A DNA stretch of 27,967 nucleotides, taken from assembly GCA_047618505.1 (NCBI GenBank), contig JBLHLB010000019.1, forward strand, positions 1 through 27,967. The letters run 5' to 3'. Shown one piece after another: positions 14,507-22,844 of this stretch. The notes below the pieces were generated by a model. It saw nothing but the letters and a program-made list of their open reading frames with translations, searched no databases and had not been told where the DNA came from. The position numbers and the translations under genes are program-made. Positions within the stretch are counted from its first letter, which is position 1. The number at the start of each line of letters is the position of its first letter. The DNA is from JBLHLB01 sp047618505. Its GTDB lineage: Bacteria > Planctomycetota > UBA1135 > GCA-002686595.

Positions 14507-17500
14507 ATGCCTTATCGCGTCATAACCGCGCTGCTCGCCACCACCCTTTTGCTGCCCTTGGGCGCAGAGCTAGATGCCCAGCCGCTAGCACAGCGCAAGG
14601 GCGGCCTGGATTTGCCCCGGCGCCAAGGGGGGGACCTTGCACCCGGTTCTCCGGGACGACGCCCGCGGCTGCAGGTACCGCGCAACCGCCCGGGTAGTAG
14701 CGCCACTCCGGGGCAGCCGGAAGCGGGGGATACGGGTGAGGTTACCTTTGGACCTGCGGGGCCCCTGGCAGGCGGCGCGGACACGGAGTCGGAATATGTC
14801 TTTGAGGAGCTAATGCGCACCCGGGATCCGCGCGCAAAAATTGTGCAGCGCGCCGAAGAGCGACTGTTGGCCATGGGTGAAGAAGGACTCGTGGCTGCCC
14901 GTCGACACCTCAGCCACTCCCACGGAAGTGTGCTGCTAATCGCCTCCCGCGTCATGCTCGTCAACGGCACGACGGAGGATCACAGGCTTGTAGCGAAGCG
15001 GTTGCAAACCAAGGTGCCTTCGAAGGTGGCCCCTTCGATACTGCGCGAGTTGATCGAACGAGATCCGGTCTTCGCCTCGCCGCAGTTTCTGGTTGCTCTC
15101 CTTGATCATCCGACGGCTGCAATGCGAATGGCCGCGGAGAGAGAATTGTCGCCGCCGAACCAACCGGCTCCCCTGGCAGATCTCGCGCTGGTTTGCAATT
15201 CACGCCGCGCGGACGCAAGACTGCGGGCGGTCAATCTGGTTGGTAACGTCGAGGACCCCGGCGCGCTGTTGCTCCTGGCGGAGCGCCTTGGTGATGGCAC
15301 CGCGAAGGTGGCCGTGCGCGCCGCGGAATTGCTCGCTAGCTGGCCGGGAGAGGAAGTCGACGAACTGCTACGGGCGAGGGCCTTTGCGGGTGAAATGGCC
15401 TATGACGCAGGGCGCGCAGGGGCCTACGCGCTGCTTGCCCTAACGCACAGAGAAGAGCGCACCGGCGCCCAACTCATCGGGGAAGCAGACATTCCGCGAC
15501 TCCTGGATGGGCTGCGCGAGCGCGATCCTTTGCTGGCAGTCTCTGCGGCGGTTGCCTTGGCCGACGTGGGATTCCGTAGCCCGCGCTCCTTCGAGTATAC
15601 CTGGTTGGATCTTGAGGTCCCCCACGCGCTAGTGCGTTGGGGGAGCGGCGCGGAGTTCCATTCCGATTTCAGCTCCTTCAACGAAATCGCCCTGCGACGC
15701 ATGGCTTTGCTGTCGGGGGAGACCTTCGGTTTCGATGGTCCAGCCTGGCGTCGCTGGTGGATGGAAATGGCTGGTGATTTCCGAGCACGGCGGGCCGTAG
15801 TGCCCGTCTCGCGACTGGATGCGGCGGGTCTGACGATGACCTTGCGCACTGGATTCCGTGCCGAGGACGCCGTCGTAATTATGGGGCCGGCCGCGAAACC
15901 GGAGGTTGCAGTGGGTGTCGATCGCGTGATCTACATCGATGTGGACCAGAGTGAAGCTCTCTTCGATCTGCTTGAGCGAGAAGGCGTCTTTGGTGCAGAT
16001 CGCTTGCCGGCCGAAGGCAACACCTATCGAAGTGGGCGACTCTTGGACGTACACATCGGCGCAGGCGACAAGCAGCTCGGCGAACCGCGCGGAAGCGAGA
16101 AGGCATGGTTTGAGCGTATTCTCTCGGCCCTTGCGATGATCGAAGCAGATAACGCCTGGCAGCGCTGGTTCGATCCCCAGGTCTTCAGCGACCAGCACAC
16201 ATTCTGGGAAGCGACGCGGGCCCGCATGGGGGGCGATGTGATGTCCCTTGAGCGCGTGCGGGCCGAGACGGAGTTACTCCTGGCGCGCGTCGCGTCCTTT
16301 GCGGCCACGACCTTGGTTGACGAGCGCGAGGAGGAGGTCTTGAGCGCCCTTGAGGAGCGCTTCTCTCGTCCTGGAATCGCCCAGGCGGGAGATTTCGGAC
16401 ACTTGACGAGACTGCTGGACAATGAGCGCTACCACGGACGACGAGCGGCGGTGCTGCTTGGCATCGCCCTTGAGATTGGGCGCGTTTCGAGCTTCCAGCA
16501 GCCCACTGGCGATGTGACCGAACCGGGGGACAAGCCCAGCGGTGTCGTAAGGTTGGATCCTAGTCTTGCCCAGGACCTCCTGGAGATCCTCCTGCGCCAG
16601 GAGGGACCCGGGCTTGCCGCAAGCATGTCGAAGATCGTCTTCGACGGTGGCGAGGCCATGGCCTACCGCGCCGCCGCGCATACCGATGCGCGCCTGCGGT
16701 CCCTGGCGGCTGAGCCCTTGGCGCTCTCAGGAACTGAGGAGAACAAGCAGATACTCATGGTGCTGATAGCGGACCCCGACAGCACCGTCGTCTTGGCGGT
16801 TTGCCAGGCCGTGGCCAAGGCCGGTCTCAAGGAGTTTGGAACAGAACTGGAGTTGCGCGCCCACGACGGACCCCCGGACGTGCGCGCCGCGGCCCTACGC
16901 GGATTGGTTCGCCTCGAGTATCCAGACGTCCTGGAACTATTGCGCGTGGCGCTGTACGAACCCAGCGAAGTGCTCCAATTGGCCGGCGCTGAGGGCATCG
17001 CCGCTCTCCAGGATCCCGCGACGGTGCCGGTACTTGCCAGGCTCCTAGGCCGCGATCCGAGTAGCGCAATCTTCGTCGCCGCCCGCCGCGGATTGATGTC
17101 CCTGGGGGAAGCTGCGGTTGATGACTTGCTTGTCCTCGCGAACTCAGCGTCCGAGGACATCCGTCGAGAAGCTGCGCTAATTCTTGCGGAGCAAGGCGAG
17201 GCGGAAGCAATGCCATTGCTCCTGACTACACTCAGCCTTTACCGCGATGACGGCCGTGTGGCGAATGAGATTGCGATCCTGTCCTGCATGAATTTTGGCG
17301 GAGAGGAGAATGCCCTAGCGGCCTACTGGGACTGGTGGGATGTGGTCGTGCACGACAACTCGCGGGCTTGGATCGCTGCGGCGGGGGAGATGGCTGGACT
17401 TGCGGCACCGCCCCTGACGGAGCTCACGTCCACTCCAACGGAGGCGGGCCTGCGCTTCTATCTCGACATGCTTGATGACACGCGGCCCCACGTGGTGGAG

Positions 17501-17614
17501 CGCGTGCGTCGTGAGCTTTCCCGCATCCTAGGCCGTGACCTCGTACTCAAGTTCGATTTCGCGGGTCGCGGTGCCCAGATGAGAGCACTCGCAGTTGAGC
17601 TGGAGCTGCGCTAG
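14507..17614 (+). CDS. Exported HEAT-repeat protein with a non-HEAT middle domain
   Basis: The frame opens at 14330, but the ATG at 14507 gives a clear signal peptide (MPYRVITALLATTLLLPLG, cleavage near ELDAQ), so 1035 residues are annotated. A Pro/Gly/Arg-rich linker follows to about residue 90. HEAT-type helical repeats fill about 100-390 and 700-1000, for example SEDIRREAALILAEQGEAEA and PDVRAAALRGLVRLEYPDVL. At 402-418 is LSGETFGFDGPAWRRWW, and another W-rich unit (AYWDWWDVVVHDNS) occurs near 945. Residues about 420-640 are not HEAT-like (DVDQSEALFDLLEREG, YRSGRLLDVHIGAG) and were not recognised. HEAT arrays are protein-docking surfaces, so an envelope scaffold is the likely role. It is divergent from the HDOD/GGDEF gene and lies 111 bases upstream of the lytic transglycosylase. 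Confidence 0.85.
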   Translation: MPYRVITALLATTLLLPLGAELDAQPLAQRKGGLDLPRRQGGDLAPGSPGRRPRLQVPRNRPGSSATPGQPEAGDTGEVTFGPAGPLAGGADTESEYVFEELMRTRDPRAKIVQRAEERLLAMGEEGLVAARRHLSHSHGSVLLIASRVMLVNGTTEDHRLVAKRLQTKVPSKVAPSILRELIERDPVFASPQFLVALLDHPTAAMRMAAERELSPPNQPAPLADLALVCNSRRADARLRAVNLVGNVEDPGALLLLAERLGDGTAKVAVRAAELLASWPGEEVDELLRARAFAGEMAYDAGRAGAYALLALTHREERTGAQLIGEADIPRLLDGLRERDPLLAVSAAVALADVGFRSPRSFEYTWLDLEVPHALVRWGSGAEFHSDFSSFNEIALRRMALLSGETFGFDGPAWRRWWMEMAGDFRARRAVVPVSRLDAAGLTMTLRTGFRAEDAVVIMGPAAKPEVAVGVDRVIYIDVDQSEALFDLLEREGVFGADRLPAEGNTYRSGRLLDVHIGAGDKQLGEPRGSEKAWFERILSALAMIEADNAWQRWFDPQVFSDQHTFWEATRARMGGDVMSLERVRAETELLLARVASFAATTLVDEREEEVLSALEERFSRPGIAQAGDFGHLTRLLDNERYHGRRAAVLLGIALEIGRVSSFQQPTGDVTEPGDKPSGVVRLDPSLAQDLLEILLRQEGPGLAASMSKIVFDGGEAMAYRAAAHTDARLRSLAAEPLALSGTEENKQILMVLIADPDSTVVLAVCQAVAKAGLKEFGTELELRAHDGPPDVRAAALRGLVRLEYPDVLELLRVALYEPSEVLQLAGAEGIAALQDPATVPVLARLLGRDPSSAIFVAARRGLMSLGEAAVDDLLVLANSASEDIRREAALILAEQGEAEAMPLLLTTLSLYRDDGRVANEIAILSCMNFGGEENALAAYWDWWDVVVHDNSRAWIAAAGEMAGLAAPPLTELTSTPTEAGLRFYLDMLDDTRPHVVERVRRELSRILGRDLVLKFDFAGRGAQMRALAVELELR

Positions 17615-17725
17615 CGCAGTCTCCCCCAAGAGGGTCCACGGTACTCATTAGCCAGTGCTCATTCGCCTTGCGCAGCGGGTGAGTCTCGCCTTCGCCCCCC
17701 CGATCGGTTCCAATCCGGGTAGCTC

Positions 17726-18439
17726 ATGAAGTCTCTCCCCAATCTTGTCCTGGGAGTGTTGGGGAAGATCCGCGCGGGCGTTGGTCTTCTCAGGCGCCGT
17801 TCCGGACGACTGCTCGCTCTCTTTCCCATGCTTCTTGTCCTGGGTTGGGTCGGGTGGATAGCCCTAGATCGAAGCGGTGTGCGCGCGGGCTTGGAGGGCA
17901 TCGCCCGCGACTACGTGGCTGCACAACAGGTACGTGAGCATCGCGAGGAACTCATGTTTGCCGCCAAGGAGTCGGGCGTCGACCCGTACCTCTTGGCCGG
18001 CATCATGTGGGTTGAATCCAGCGGCCGCATCGATGTGGTTTCCTCTGCCGATGCCCTGGGCCTCTTTCAGTTGAAAGAGATCACCTATGTATGGCGCGCG
18101 GAGTTGATGGGGCTGCCTACGCCAACGCGCGAAGACATGTTGAGCGACGCCATGTTGAACGCTCGTATCGGGGCGAACAATGTGGCCTGGCTATTGGATA
18201 ATTATGGCGGGGATGTGGAACGAACACTCGTGGCCTACAACGCCGGCCCCGGACGCCTGGCGCAGTTGGCCAACGAAGCGGGCAGCTGGGATCGTTTGGC
18301 TGAAAGCAGGCGTGGGACCGGCTCTCCGATTTTTGCCTACGCGGCTAAGGTCATGCGCTACCGCGAAGCCTTTCGAGAGGACGGTTACCTCGATGAGGAC
18401 GTCGACGTCTCAAGGACCCTTCTCAACACTCGCGAGTAG
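17726..18439 (+). CDS. Membrane-anchored lytic murein transglycosylase (SLT domain)
   Basis: 237 residues. One transmembrane helix (LLALFPMLLVLGWVGWIAL, about residues 29-47) follows a positively charged N-terminus, leaving the rest in the periplasm. The SLT (goose-lysozyme-like) domain runs about residues 75-220: ESGVDPYLLAGIMWVESSG with catalytic Glu97, then ADALGLFQL (in place of the common G-L-M-Q), NARIGANNVAWLLDNYGG and LVAYNAGPGRL. The enzyme cleaves peptidoglycan glycan strands with formation of 1,6-anhydro ends. The domain is intact and similar in size to the catalytic part of Slt70 or MltC. It starts 111 bases after the HEAT gene with no strong Shine-Dalgarno, and ends 21 bases before the FMN protein, so co-transcription with the latter is likely. 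Confidence 0.92.
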   Translation: MKSLPNLVLGVLGKIRAGVGLLRRRSGRLLALFPMLLVLGWVGWIALDRSGVRAGLEGIARDYVAAQQVREHREELMFAAKESGVDPYLLAGIMWVESSGRIDVVSSADALGLFQLKEITYVWRAELMGLPTPTREDMLSDAMLNARIGANNVAWLLDNYGGDVERTLVAYNAGPGRLAQLANEAGSWDRLAESRRGTGSPIFAYAAKVMRYREAFREDGYLDEDVDVSRTLLNTRE

Positions 18440-18460
18440 TTCCTCCCGAATGAAGCAAAT

Positions 18461-20080
18461 ATGCTGAAGTACTTCTATCTGATTTCAACCGGGCTATTCC
18501 TCGCAGTTCTTGGCTTTGGATGGTTCTGGCATCCGGGACTTTGGCTGCTAGTTCCCCTGGGGCTCGTGTTCCTGCTGGGCGTGATTGACTCCCTGCAGTC
18601 ACGGCAAGCGGTGCGGCGTAACTTTCCGGTCATCGGGAACTTCCGCTACCTCTTGGAGATGATCCGCCCGGAGATCAACCAGTACTTCGTTGAATCCAAT
18701 ACGGACGGCACCCCCTTCAACCGCGAGCAGCGCTCCGTGGCTTACCAACGGGCAAAGCGCGTGCGTTCCACGGTTCCCTTTGGAACCCAGCGCGACCTCT
18801 ATGCCATCGGTAACGAGTGGATCGATCACTCCCTGAGTGCGCGTCATCCGGGAAAGGAGCGGCCGCGAATTCACATTGGCGGTAGTGCTTGCACGCAACC
18901 CTATGAGGCGTCACTTCTGAACATCTCGGCCATGAGTTTCGGTTCCCTCTCGGGACCCGCGATCGAGGCCTTGAACAAGGGCGCCAAGGCGGGCGGCTTC
19001 TACCACAACACCGGGGAGGGGTCGATCAGTCCCCATCACTTGAAGGGCGGCGATCTCGTGTGGCAGGTGGGAACGGGCTACTTCGGATGTCGTTCGAAGG
19101 ACGGAGGCTTCGACTCCGGACTCTTTGCGGAGAACGCCGCGCGTCCGGAGGTCAAGATGATCGAGTTGAAGTTGTCCCAGGGAGCCAAGCCCGGCCACGG
19201 TGGGATTCTTCCCGCCAGCAAGATCACTCCGGAGATCGCCAGCATTCGCGGTGTGGACCTGGGCCATGACGTGAACTCTCCCCCGGCGCACTCGAGCTTT
19301 AGCACACCCCATGGTCTGTGTGAGTTCATTGGCAAGCTGCGTGAACTTTCCGGTGGCAAGCCCGTGGGCTTCAAACTCTGCGTCGGTGAGCCGGTCGAAT
19401 TTCTTTCGGTCGTGCGCGCCATGCACGAGTCCGGGATTCGCCCCGACTTCATCACCGTGGACGGCGCCGAGGGAGGCACAGGTGCTGCGCCCCTTGAGTT
19501 TGCTAACTCCATCGGTTGGCCGTTGACCGAGGGGCTCGTCTTTGTTCATAACGCGCTGATCGGCTACGCCATGCGCGAGGAGATCATGGTGGTTGCCTCG
19601 GGGAAAATTGTAACGGCCTTCGACATGGCCAAGCATCTCGCCATCGGGGCGGATCTGTGCAATTCAGCGCGCGGCATGATGTTCGCCCTTGGTTGCATCC
19701 AGGCGCGGCGCTGTCACTCGAACGATTGCCCGGTGGGGGTTGCGACCCAGGATCCCGGCCTAGTGCGCGGGCTCGTCGTGGAGAACAAGGCGGATCGTGT
19801 GCAGGGCTTCCAGGAGGGCACCGTGCGGGCCCTGATGGAACTCCTGGGCGCGGCTGGAATCGCCCATCCCGACGACCTGCGACCCTTCCACATTCGCCAG
19901 CGTGTGAGCGTGTCCGAGGTGCGTTCCTACGAAGAGATGATCGAGTTCCTGGAACCTGGCGACCTGCTCGGCAATCAAGTCCCTGCGTCCTGGAAAGATA
20001 TGCTCCTGGCAGCGGACTCACAGACCTTCCGACGTAGCCTTAGGCCTTCAGGTCGGAAATCGCGCTTCGCGTTTACCTAA
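18461..20080 (+). CDS. Membrane-anchored FMN-binding glutamate synthase-domain protein
   Basis: 539 residues. Two hydrophobic segments at about residues 5-20 and 26-42 anchor the N-terminus. The rest matches the FMN/Fe-S synthase domain of glutamate synthase: NISAMSFGSLSGPAIEALNK, GGFYHNTGEGSIS, QGAKPGHGGILPASKIT, TVDGAEGGTGAAP, and a cysteine triad C412-x5-C418-x4-C423 (in CIQARRCHSNDCPVG) typical of the [3Fe-4S] site. There is no N-terminal glutamine amidotransferase domain and no C-terminal GXGXG beta-helix, so it is not a complete GltB. It belongs to the stand-alone FMN-binding glutamate synthase family, whose reaction is poorly known. It lies 21 bases after the transglycosylase and 38 bases before the next operon. 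A small CTAAT/ATTAG hairpin overlaps its stop. Confidence 0.93.
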   Translation: MLKYFYLISTGLFLAVLGFGWFWHPGLWLLVPLGLVFLLGVIDSLQSRQAVRRNFPVIGNFRYLLEMIRPEINQYFVESNTDGTPFNREQRSVAYQRAKRVRSTVPFGTQRDLYAIGNEWIDHSLSARHPGKERPRIHIGGSACTQPYEASLLNISAMSFGSLSGPAIEALNKGAKAGGFYHNTGEGSISPHHLKGGDLVWQVGTGYFGCRSKDGGFDSGLFAENAARPEVKMIELKLSQGAKPGHGGILPASKITPEIASIRGVDLGHDVNSPPAHSSFSTPHGLCEFIGKLRELSGGKPVGFKLCVGEPVEFLSVVRAMHESGIRPDFITVDGAEGGTGAAPLEFANSIGWPLTEGLVFVHNALIGYAMREEIMVVASGKIVTAFDMAKHLAIGADLCNSARGMMFALGCIQARRCHSNDCPVGVATQDPGLVRGLVVENKADRVQGFQEGTVRALMELLGAAGIAHPDDLRPFHIRQRVSVSEVRSYEEMIEFLEPGDLLGNQVPASWKDMLLAADSQTFRRSLRPSGRKSRFAFT

Positions 20081-20118
20081 TAGGATTAGTCCGACTGACC
20101 CCGGGGCCCCGCGAGGCA

Positions 20119-21396
20119 GTGAATTTGAAACAACTCCCCAACGACAAGGCTGGCCCCGCGCCGGCTTGGACTCAGGAATTCCTCAGTTCCACGTCGGGGG
20201 TGCGATCTAGCCGAGCGGTGGATGAGCTGGTGGAACGAGCGTCCGTGGGGCTCCTACGACGCGCCCGCGGTGCCTGCTTCCTGGGAGCCTTTCTGCGCGG
20301 GGGTGCCGTTGCGCTCTTCGCCGCGGGCGCCCTGATGCTACTCAGTCGTTCGATCTGGTCCCTGTCGACGTTCCAGGCCCTCTGGTTCTTGCTCCTAGTT
20401 CCCTTGGCTGCGGTTGTAGCCTGGCGCCGTGCTGCGAGCTTCCCCCTGACTGCGAAGAGCGCGGCCGCGTGGCTTGATGTGCGTGCGGGTGGTAGCGGGC
20501 TCCTCGTCACCGGTAGCGAGCAACCGGATGCGCGCTGGGAGGAGCACATGCGCGAGACAATTATTGGCGCCCCCCCTGTGCCGCGCTTGAGTCTTGGGCG
20601 TTCTCCGAACGCGTTCCTGGCGGGGTTGGTCTTTGCGCCCCTGGCACTTCTTGTGCCGGTTCCAGCTGCAACTTCTGAGGGGCCCGCGGCCGGTGCCCTC
20701 GATCGAAGTGTTGAGGAACTCGCGCAGGAGCTCGAGACCCTGAAGGAGGAGCTAGGTCTCGACGAGGAACTAGCGCAGGAGCTCGAGGAACGCTTGGACG
20801 CTCTGCGGGAGAGCGTCGCCTCCGACAATCCCGAAGGTGCCTTCGAGGCGCGGGATCGATTCGAAGATCGCCTGGAGCGTGAAGCCGAGCAAGCCTTGGA
20901 CCAGGCCCTTGGCGCCCAGGAAGTGATCGAACGAGCCCAAGCTGAAGCGGCTGGCGGCAACCAGGAGGAGGCCCAGGGTCTCTTCGCCCAGGCCTTCATG
21001 GATTTGGGGAAGGCCGGCCTGACAAGGCTTGCGGCCAGTGCTCTCCAGGGCGCGATGGAAACAGCCATGGAGGCCTTGGATGGAATGAGCTCGGAGGAAA
21101 TGCGAGCCCTAGCGGAGACCATTGCAGGCCTTCAGAATAGCGATCTGATGAATAGTCTTTCCTCTGAATTCATTGAGTCGATGGCTGAACAATTAGCACT
21201 GAACCCGGAGCTTTCCGCTGCCCTGGGAGAGAGCCTCCAGGGATTGATGAAGGACAAGCTCGGTTCCCTGCGCGACGCGGGTTTACTCTCAGAGGGGGCG
21301 CTGCTTTCCAGGGACCAGTTGCGTTCCCTGGCGGAGCTCACCCAAGACCTGAGCGTGCATGTGCACGACGAAGATTGTCCCCCGGGTGGCACATGA
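20119..21396 (+). CDS. Coiled-coil membrane protein, first gene of the MoxR/ABC cluster (front part, ends at in-frame TGA)
   Basis: 425 residues from the GTG at 20119; GCGAGG sits just before it, too close for an ideal Shine-Dalgarno, so the start is not certain. Two transmembrane helices lie near residues 54-75 and 84-103, and a third near 168-186. From about 200 the protein is acidic and strongly helical with coiled-coil heptads (EELAQELETLKEELGLDEEL), followed by further helices and a His/Cys-containing end (VHVHDEDCPPGGT). I recognise the layout as the large membrane protein that often precedes MoxR in planctomycete-type clusters, but no function is established. The stop is probably internal to the gene. 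The same frame continues open after the TGA for 141 codons with a Gly-rich, similarly biased composition, up to the MoxR start. Confidence 0.8.
   Translation: MNLKQLPNDKAGPAPAWTQEFLSSTSGVRSSRAVDELVERASVGLLRRARGACFLGAFLRGGAVALFAAGALMLLSRSIWSLSTFQALWFLLLVPLAAVVAWRRAASFPLTAKSAAAWLDVRAGGSGLLVTGSEQPDARWEEHMRETIIGAPPVPRLSLGRSPNAFLAGLVFAPLALLVPVPAATSEGPAAGALDRSVEELAQELETLKEELGLDEELAQELEERLDALRESVASDNPEGAFEARDRFEDRLEREAEQALDQALGAQEVIERAQAEAAGGNQEEAQGLFAQAFMDLGKAGLTRLAASALQGAMETAMEALDGMSSEEMRALAETIAGLQNSDLMNSLSSEFIESMAEQLALNPELSAALGESLQGLMKDKLGSLRDAGLLSEGALLSRDQLRSLAELTQDLSVHVHDEDCPPGGT
21394..21396 (+). other. In-frame TGA that splits one apparent gene
   Basis: TGA at 21394-21396 interrupts a frame that is otherwise open from 20119 to 21822. 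The residues on both sides (CPPGGT before, IGAGSEGAVG after) read as one continuous Gly-rich linker. A single change from GGA (Gly) would give this TGA. TGA serves as the normal stop of other genes here (moxR and the TIM-barrel lipoprotein), so a genome-wide recoding is unlikely. Confidence 0.65.
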
Positions 21397-21420
21397 ATTG
21401 GCGCTGGATCCGAGGGCGCC

Positions 21421-21822
21421 GTGGGTGTCCCTGTGCAAGGCGTGGGTTCAAGCAGTGGCAGTGGCGGAATCGGCCGTGGCCCCGGCGATACTCCACTCAC
21501 CTGGGGCGAGGAGGCACCCGTGGATCGCGAACGCTTCGTACCAGATGCCCTGGCGCCAGGCATCTTTGCCGATCCAGAACAGCGCGGCACCGTTGGCGTT
21601 GGCTTGGCTGCCCCCGAAGAGGGCGCGCAGCATGAAGCTGGCGGGGCGGCTGACTTTGAAGCGTCGCTGGGCGGTTCACCATGGCGTCGACGGATAGCAC
21701 CGCGGCATAGGCGCGTTGTGCGTGAGTTGCTGGGGCCGGGCCCCGGTTCAAGTACAGACTCAGGGACGGCTCCGCAGGAGTCGCCGCCGAAGGAGACCAC
21801 CAAGGACGAGACAGATAGATGA
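21421..21822 (+). CDS. Gly-rich C-terminal part of the interrupted protein, or a small re-initiated gene
   Basis: 133 residues if started at the GTG at 21421, which has GAGGG four bases upstream and lies 24 bases after the TGA, allowing re-initiation. It is in the same frame as the upstream membrane protein. It begins with a Gly/Ser-rich linker and then GIGRGPGDTPLTWGEEAPVD, RFVPDALAPGIFADPEQRG and VGVGLAAPEE, ending in a charged tail (SPPKETTKDETDR). The GRGPGD-TPLTWG pattern resembles the C-terminal tail I associate with proteins placed before MoxR in similar clusters, but I cannot check this here. Its stop overlaps the moxR ATG (ATGA at 21819-21822), so it is under pressure to stay translated. 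The alternative reading frame in the same bases is Arg/Trp-rich and looks spurious. Confidence 0.65.
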   Translation: MGVPVQGVGSSSGSGGIGRGPGDTPLTWGEEAPVDRERFVPDALAPGIFADPEQRGTVGVGLAAPEEGAQHEAGGAADFEASLGGSPWRRRIAPRHRRVVRELLGPGPGSSTDSGTAPQESPPKETTKDETDR

Positions 21823-22844
21823 CACAGGACCTGCAATCCCCCGGGGAAATAGAAAGCGCTCGCTCGCTCGCGTCCGCGTTGTTGGATGGACTTAACTCAA
21901 TCGTATTCGGCCAGGAGGAATTAACGCGGGCGCTGCTCGCTGCGCTCCTGGCCCGGGGACATGTCTTGCTGGAGGGATTGCCGGGGCTTGGTAAAACGGA
22001 GCTCGTGAAGGGGCTCGCGCGTTTGACGGGGCTCTCGTTCGGTCGTTTGCAATTCACCCCCGACCTGCTGCCCGGCGACATTACCGGTGGGCACCTCCTG
22101 GAGGAGCGCGATGGCAGTCGGGAGTTAGTCTTTCACCCGGGTCCCGTCTTCACTCAGATCCTGTTGGCCGATGAGATCAATCGTGCCTCGCCCAAGACGC
22201 AGTCGGCGCTTCTGGAGGCCATGCAGGAACAACGGGTGACTGTGCTAGGGGAAACGCGCGAATTGCCGCAGCCTTTCCTAGTGCTCGCGACCCAGAACCC
22301 AATCGAATTGGAGGGCACCTATCCCTTACCCGAGGCGCAGCTCGACCGCTTCCTCTTCAAGCTCGATGTCGGCGGTGTTAACGCCGAGGTCATGACGCGC
22401 ATCTTGCTCGAGCGTCGTGGGGGCAGGCCCCCGGAGGTCGCAGCGGTGACCGATGAAGCTGGTCTGGGGAAACTACACGATGTAGTTTCCAAGATCTACC
22501 TCCCGGTTCCTGTTGCGGAGTACATCTCACGCCTCGTGAGCCTGACCCATCCCCGATCCGAGGGCATCTGTGATGAAGTGCGAAAGTACGTAAAACACGG
22601 GGCCTCGCCACGCGCGGCCATAGCCATGGCCGAGGGAGCCCGTGGCTTTGCCCTCTTGGCGGGCAAGCCCAACGTGGGCTTTGACGACGTTCGTGCCGTC
22701 GCGGCCCATGCCCTTGTCCATCGCCTAGTGCTCGACTATCGCGCCCGTCTGGACGAGGTCGACGGACACGCCGTGGTGGCCGCCGTCCTGGAGACGACCC
22801 CCGAGGTTGGAGAAGCGTTGCCGGCTGAGTTGGAGGCCCGCTGA
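21819..22844 (+). CDS. MoxR-family AAA+ ATPase
   Basis: 341 residues, normal MoxR length. Walker A is GLPGLGKT (53-60), Walker B LLADEINRA (Asp118-Glu119), and the MoxR-typical FTPDLLPGDITGGHL, ALLEAMQEQRVTVLG, LATQNPIELEGTYPLPEAQL (sensor 1) and GASPRAAIAM (sensor 2 Arg) are all present, so it should be an active ATPase. MoxR proteins act as chaperone-like factors, usually with vWA or DUF58 partners coded nearby, and here a DUF58 gene follows four genes downstream. The ATG overlaps the upstream stop (ATGA) and its own TGA overlaps the next ATG (TGATG), so expression is coupled. Cytoplasmic. Confidence 0.95.
   Translation: MTQDLQSPGEIESARSLASALLDGLNSIVFGQEELTRALLAALLARGHVLLEGLPGLGKTELVKGLARLTGLSFGRLQFTPDLLPGDITGGHLLEERDGSRELVFHPGPVFTQILLADEINRASPKTQSALLEAMQEQRVTVLGETRELPQPFLVLATQNPIELEGTYPLPEAQLDRFLFKLDVGGVNAEVMTRILLERRGGRPPEVAAVTDEAGLGKLHDVVSKIYLPVPVAEYISRLVSLTHPRSEGICDEVRKYVKHGASPRAAIAMAEGARGFALLAGKPNVGFDDVRAVAAHALVHRLVLDYRARLDEVDGHAVVAAVLETTPEVGEALPAELEAR

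Noticed and set aside
20172..21122. 316-codon open frame on the minus strand
   Set aside because: It mirrors the coiled-coil membrane protein; the product is Ser/Arg/Ala-rich without motifs, as expected for the reverse of Glu/Leu/Ala codons.
21393..21635. ATG overlapping the in-frame TGA (ATGA) as the start of a separate gene
   Set aside because: The product is extremely Arg/Trp-rich and ends without reaching moxR; the other frame keeps conserved-looking Gly-rich sequence and the overlap with moxR.
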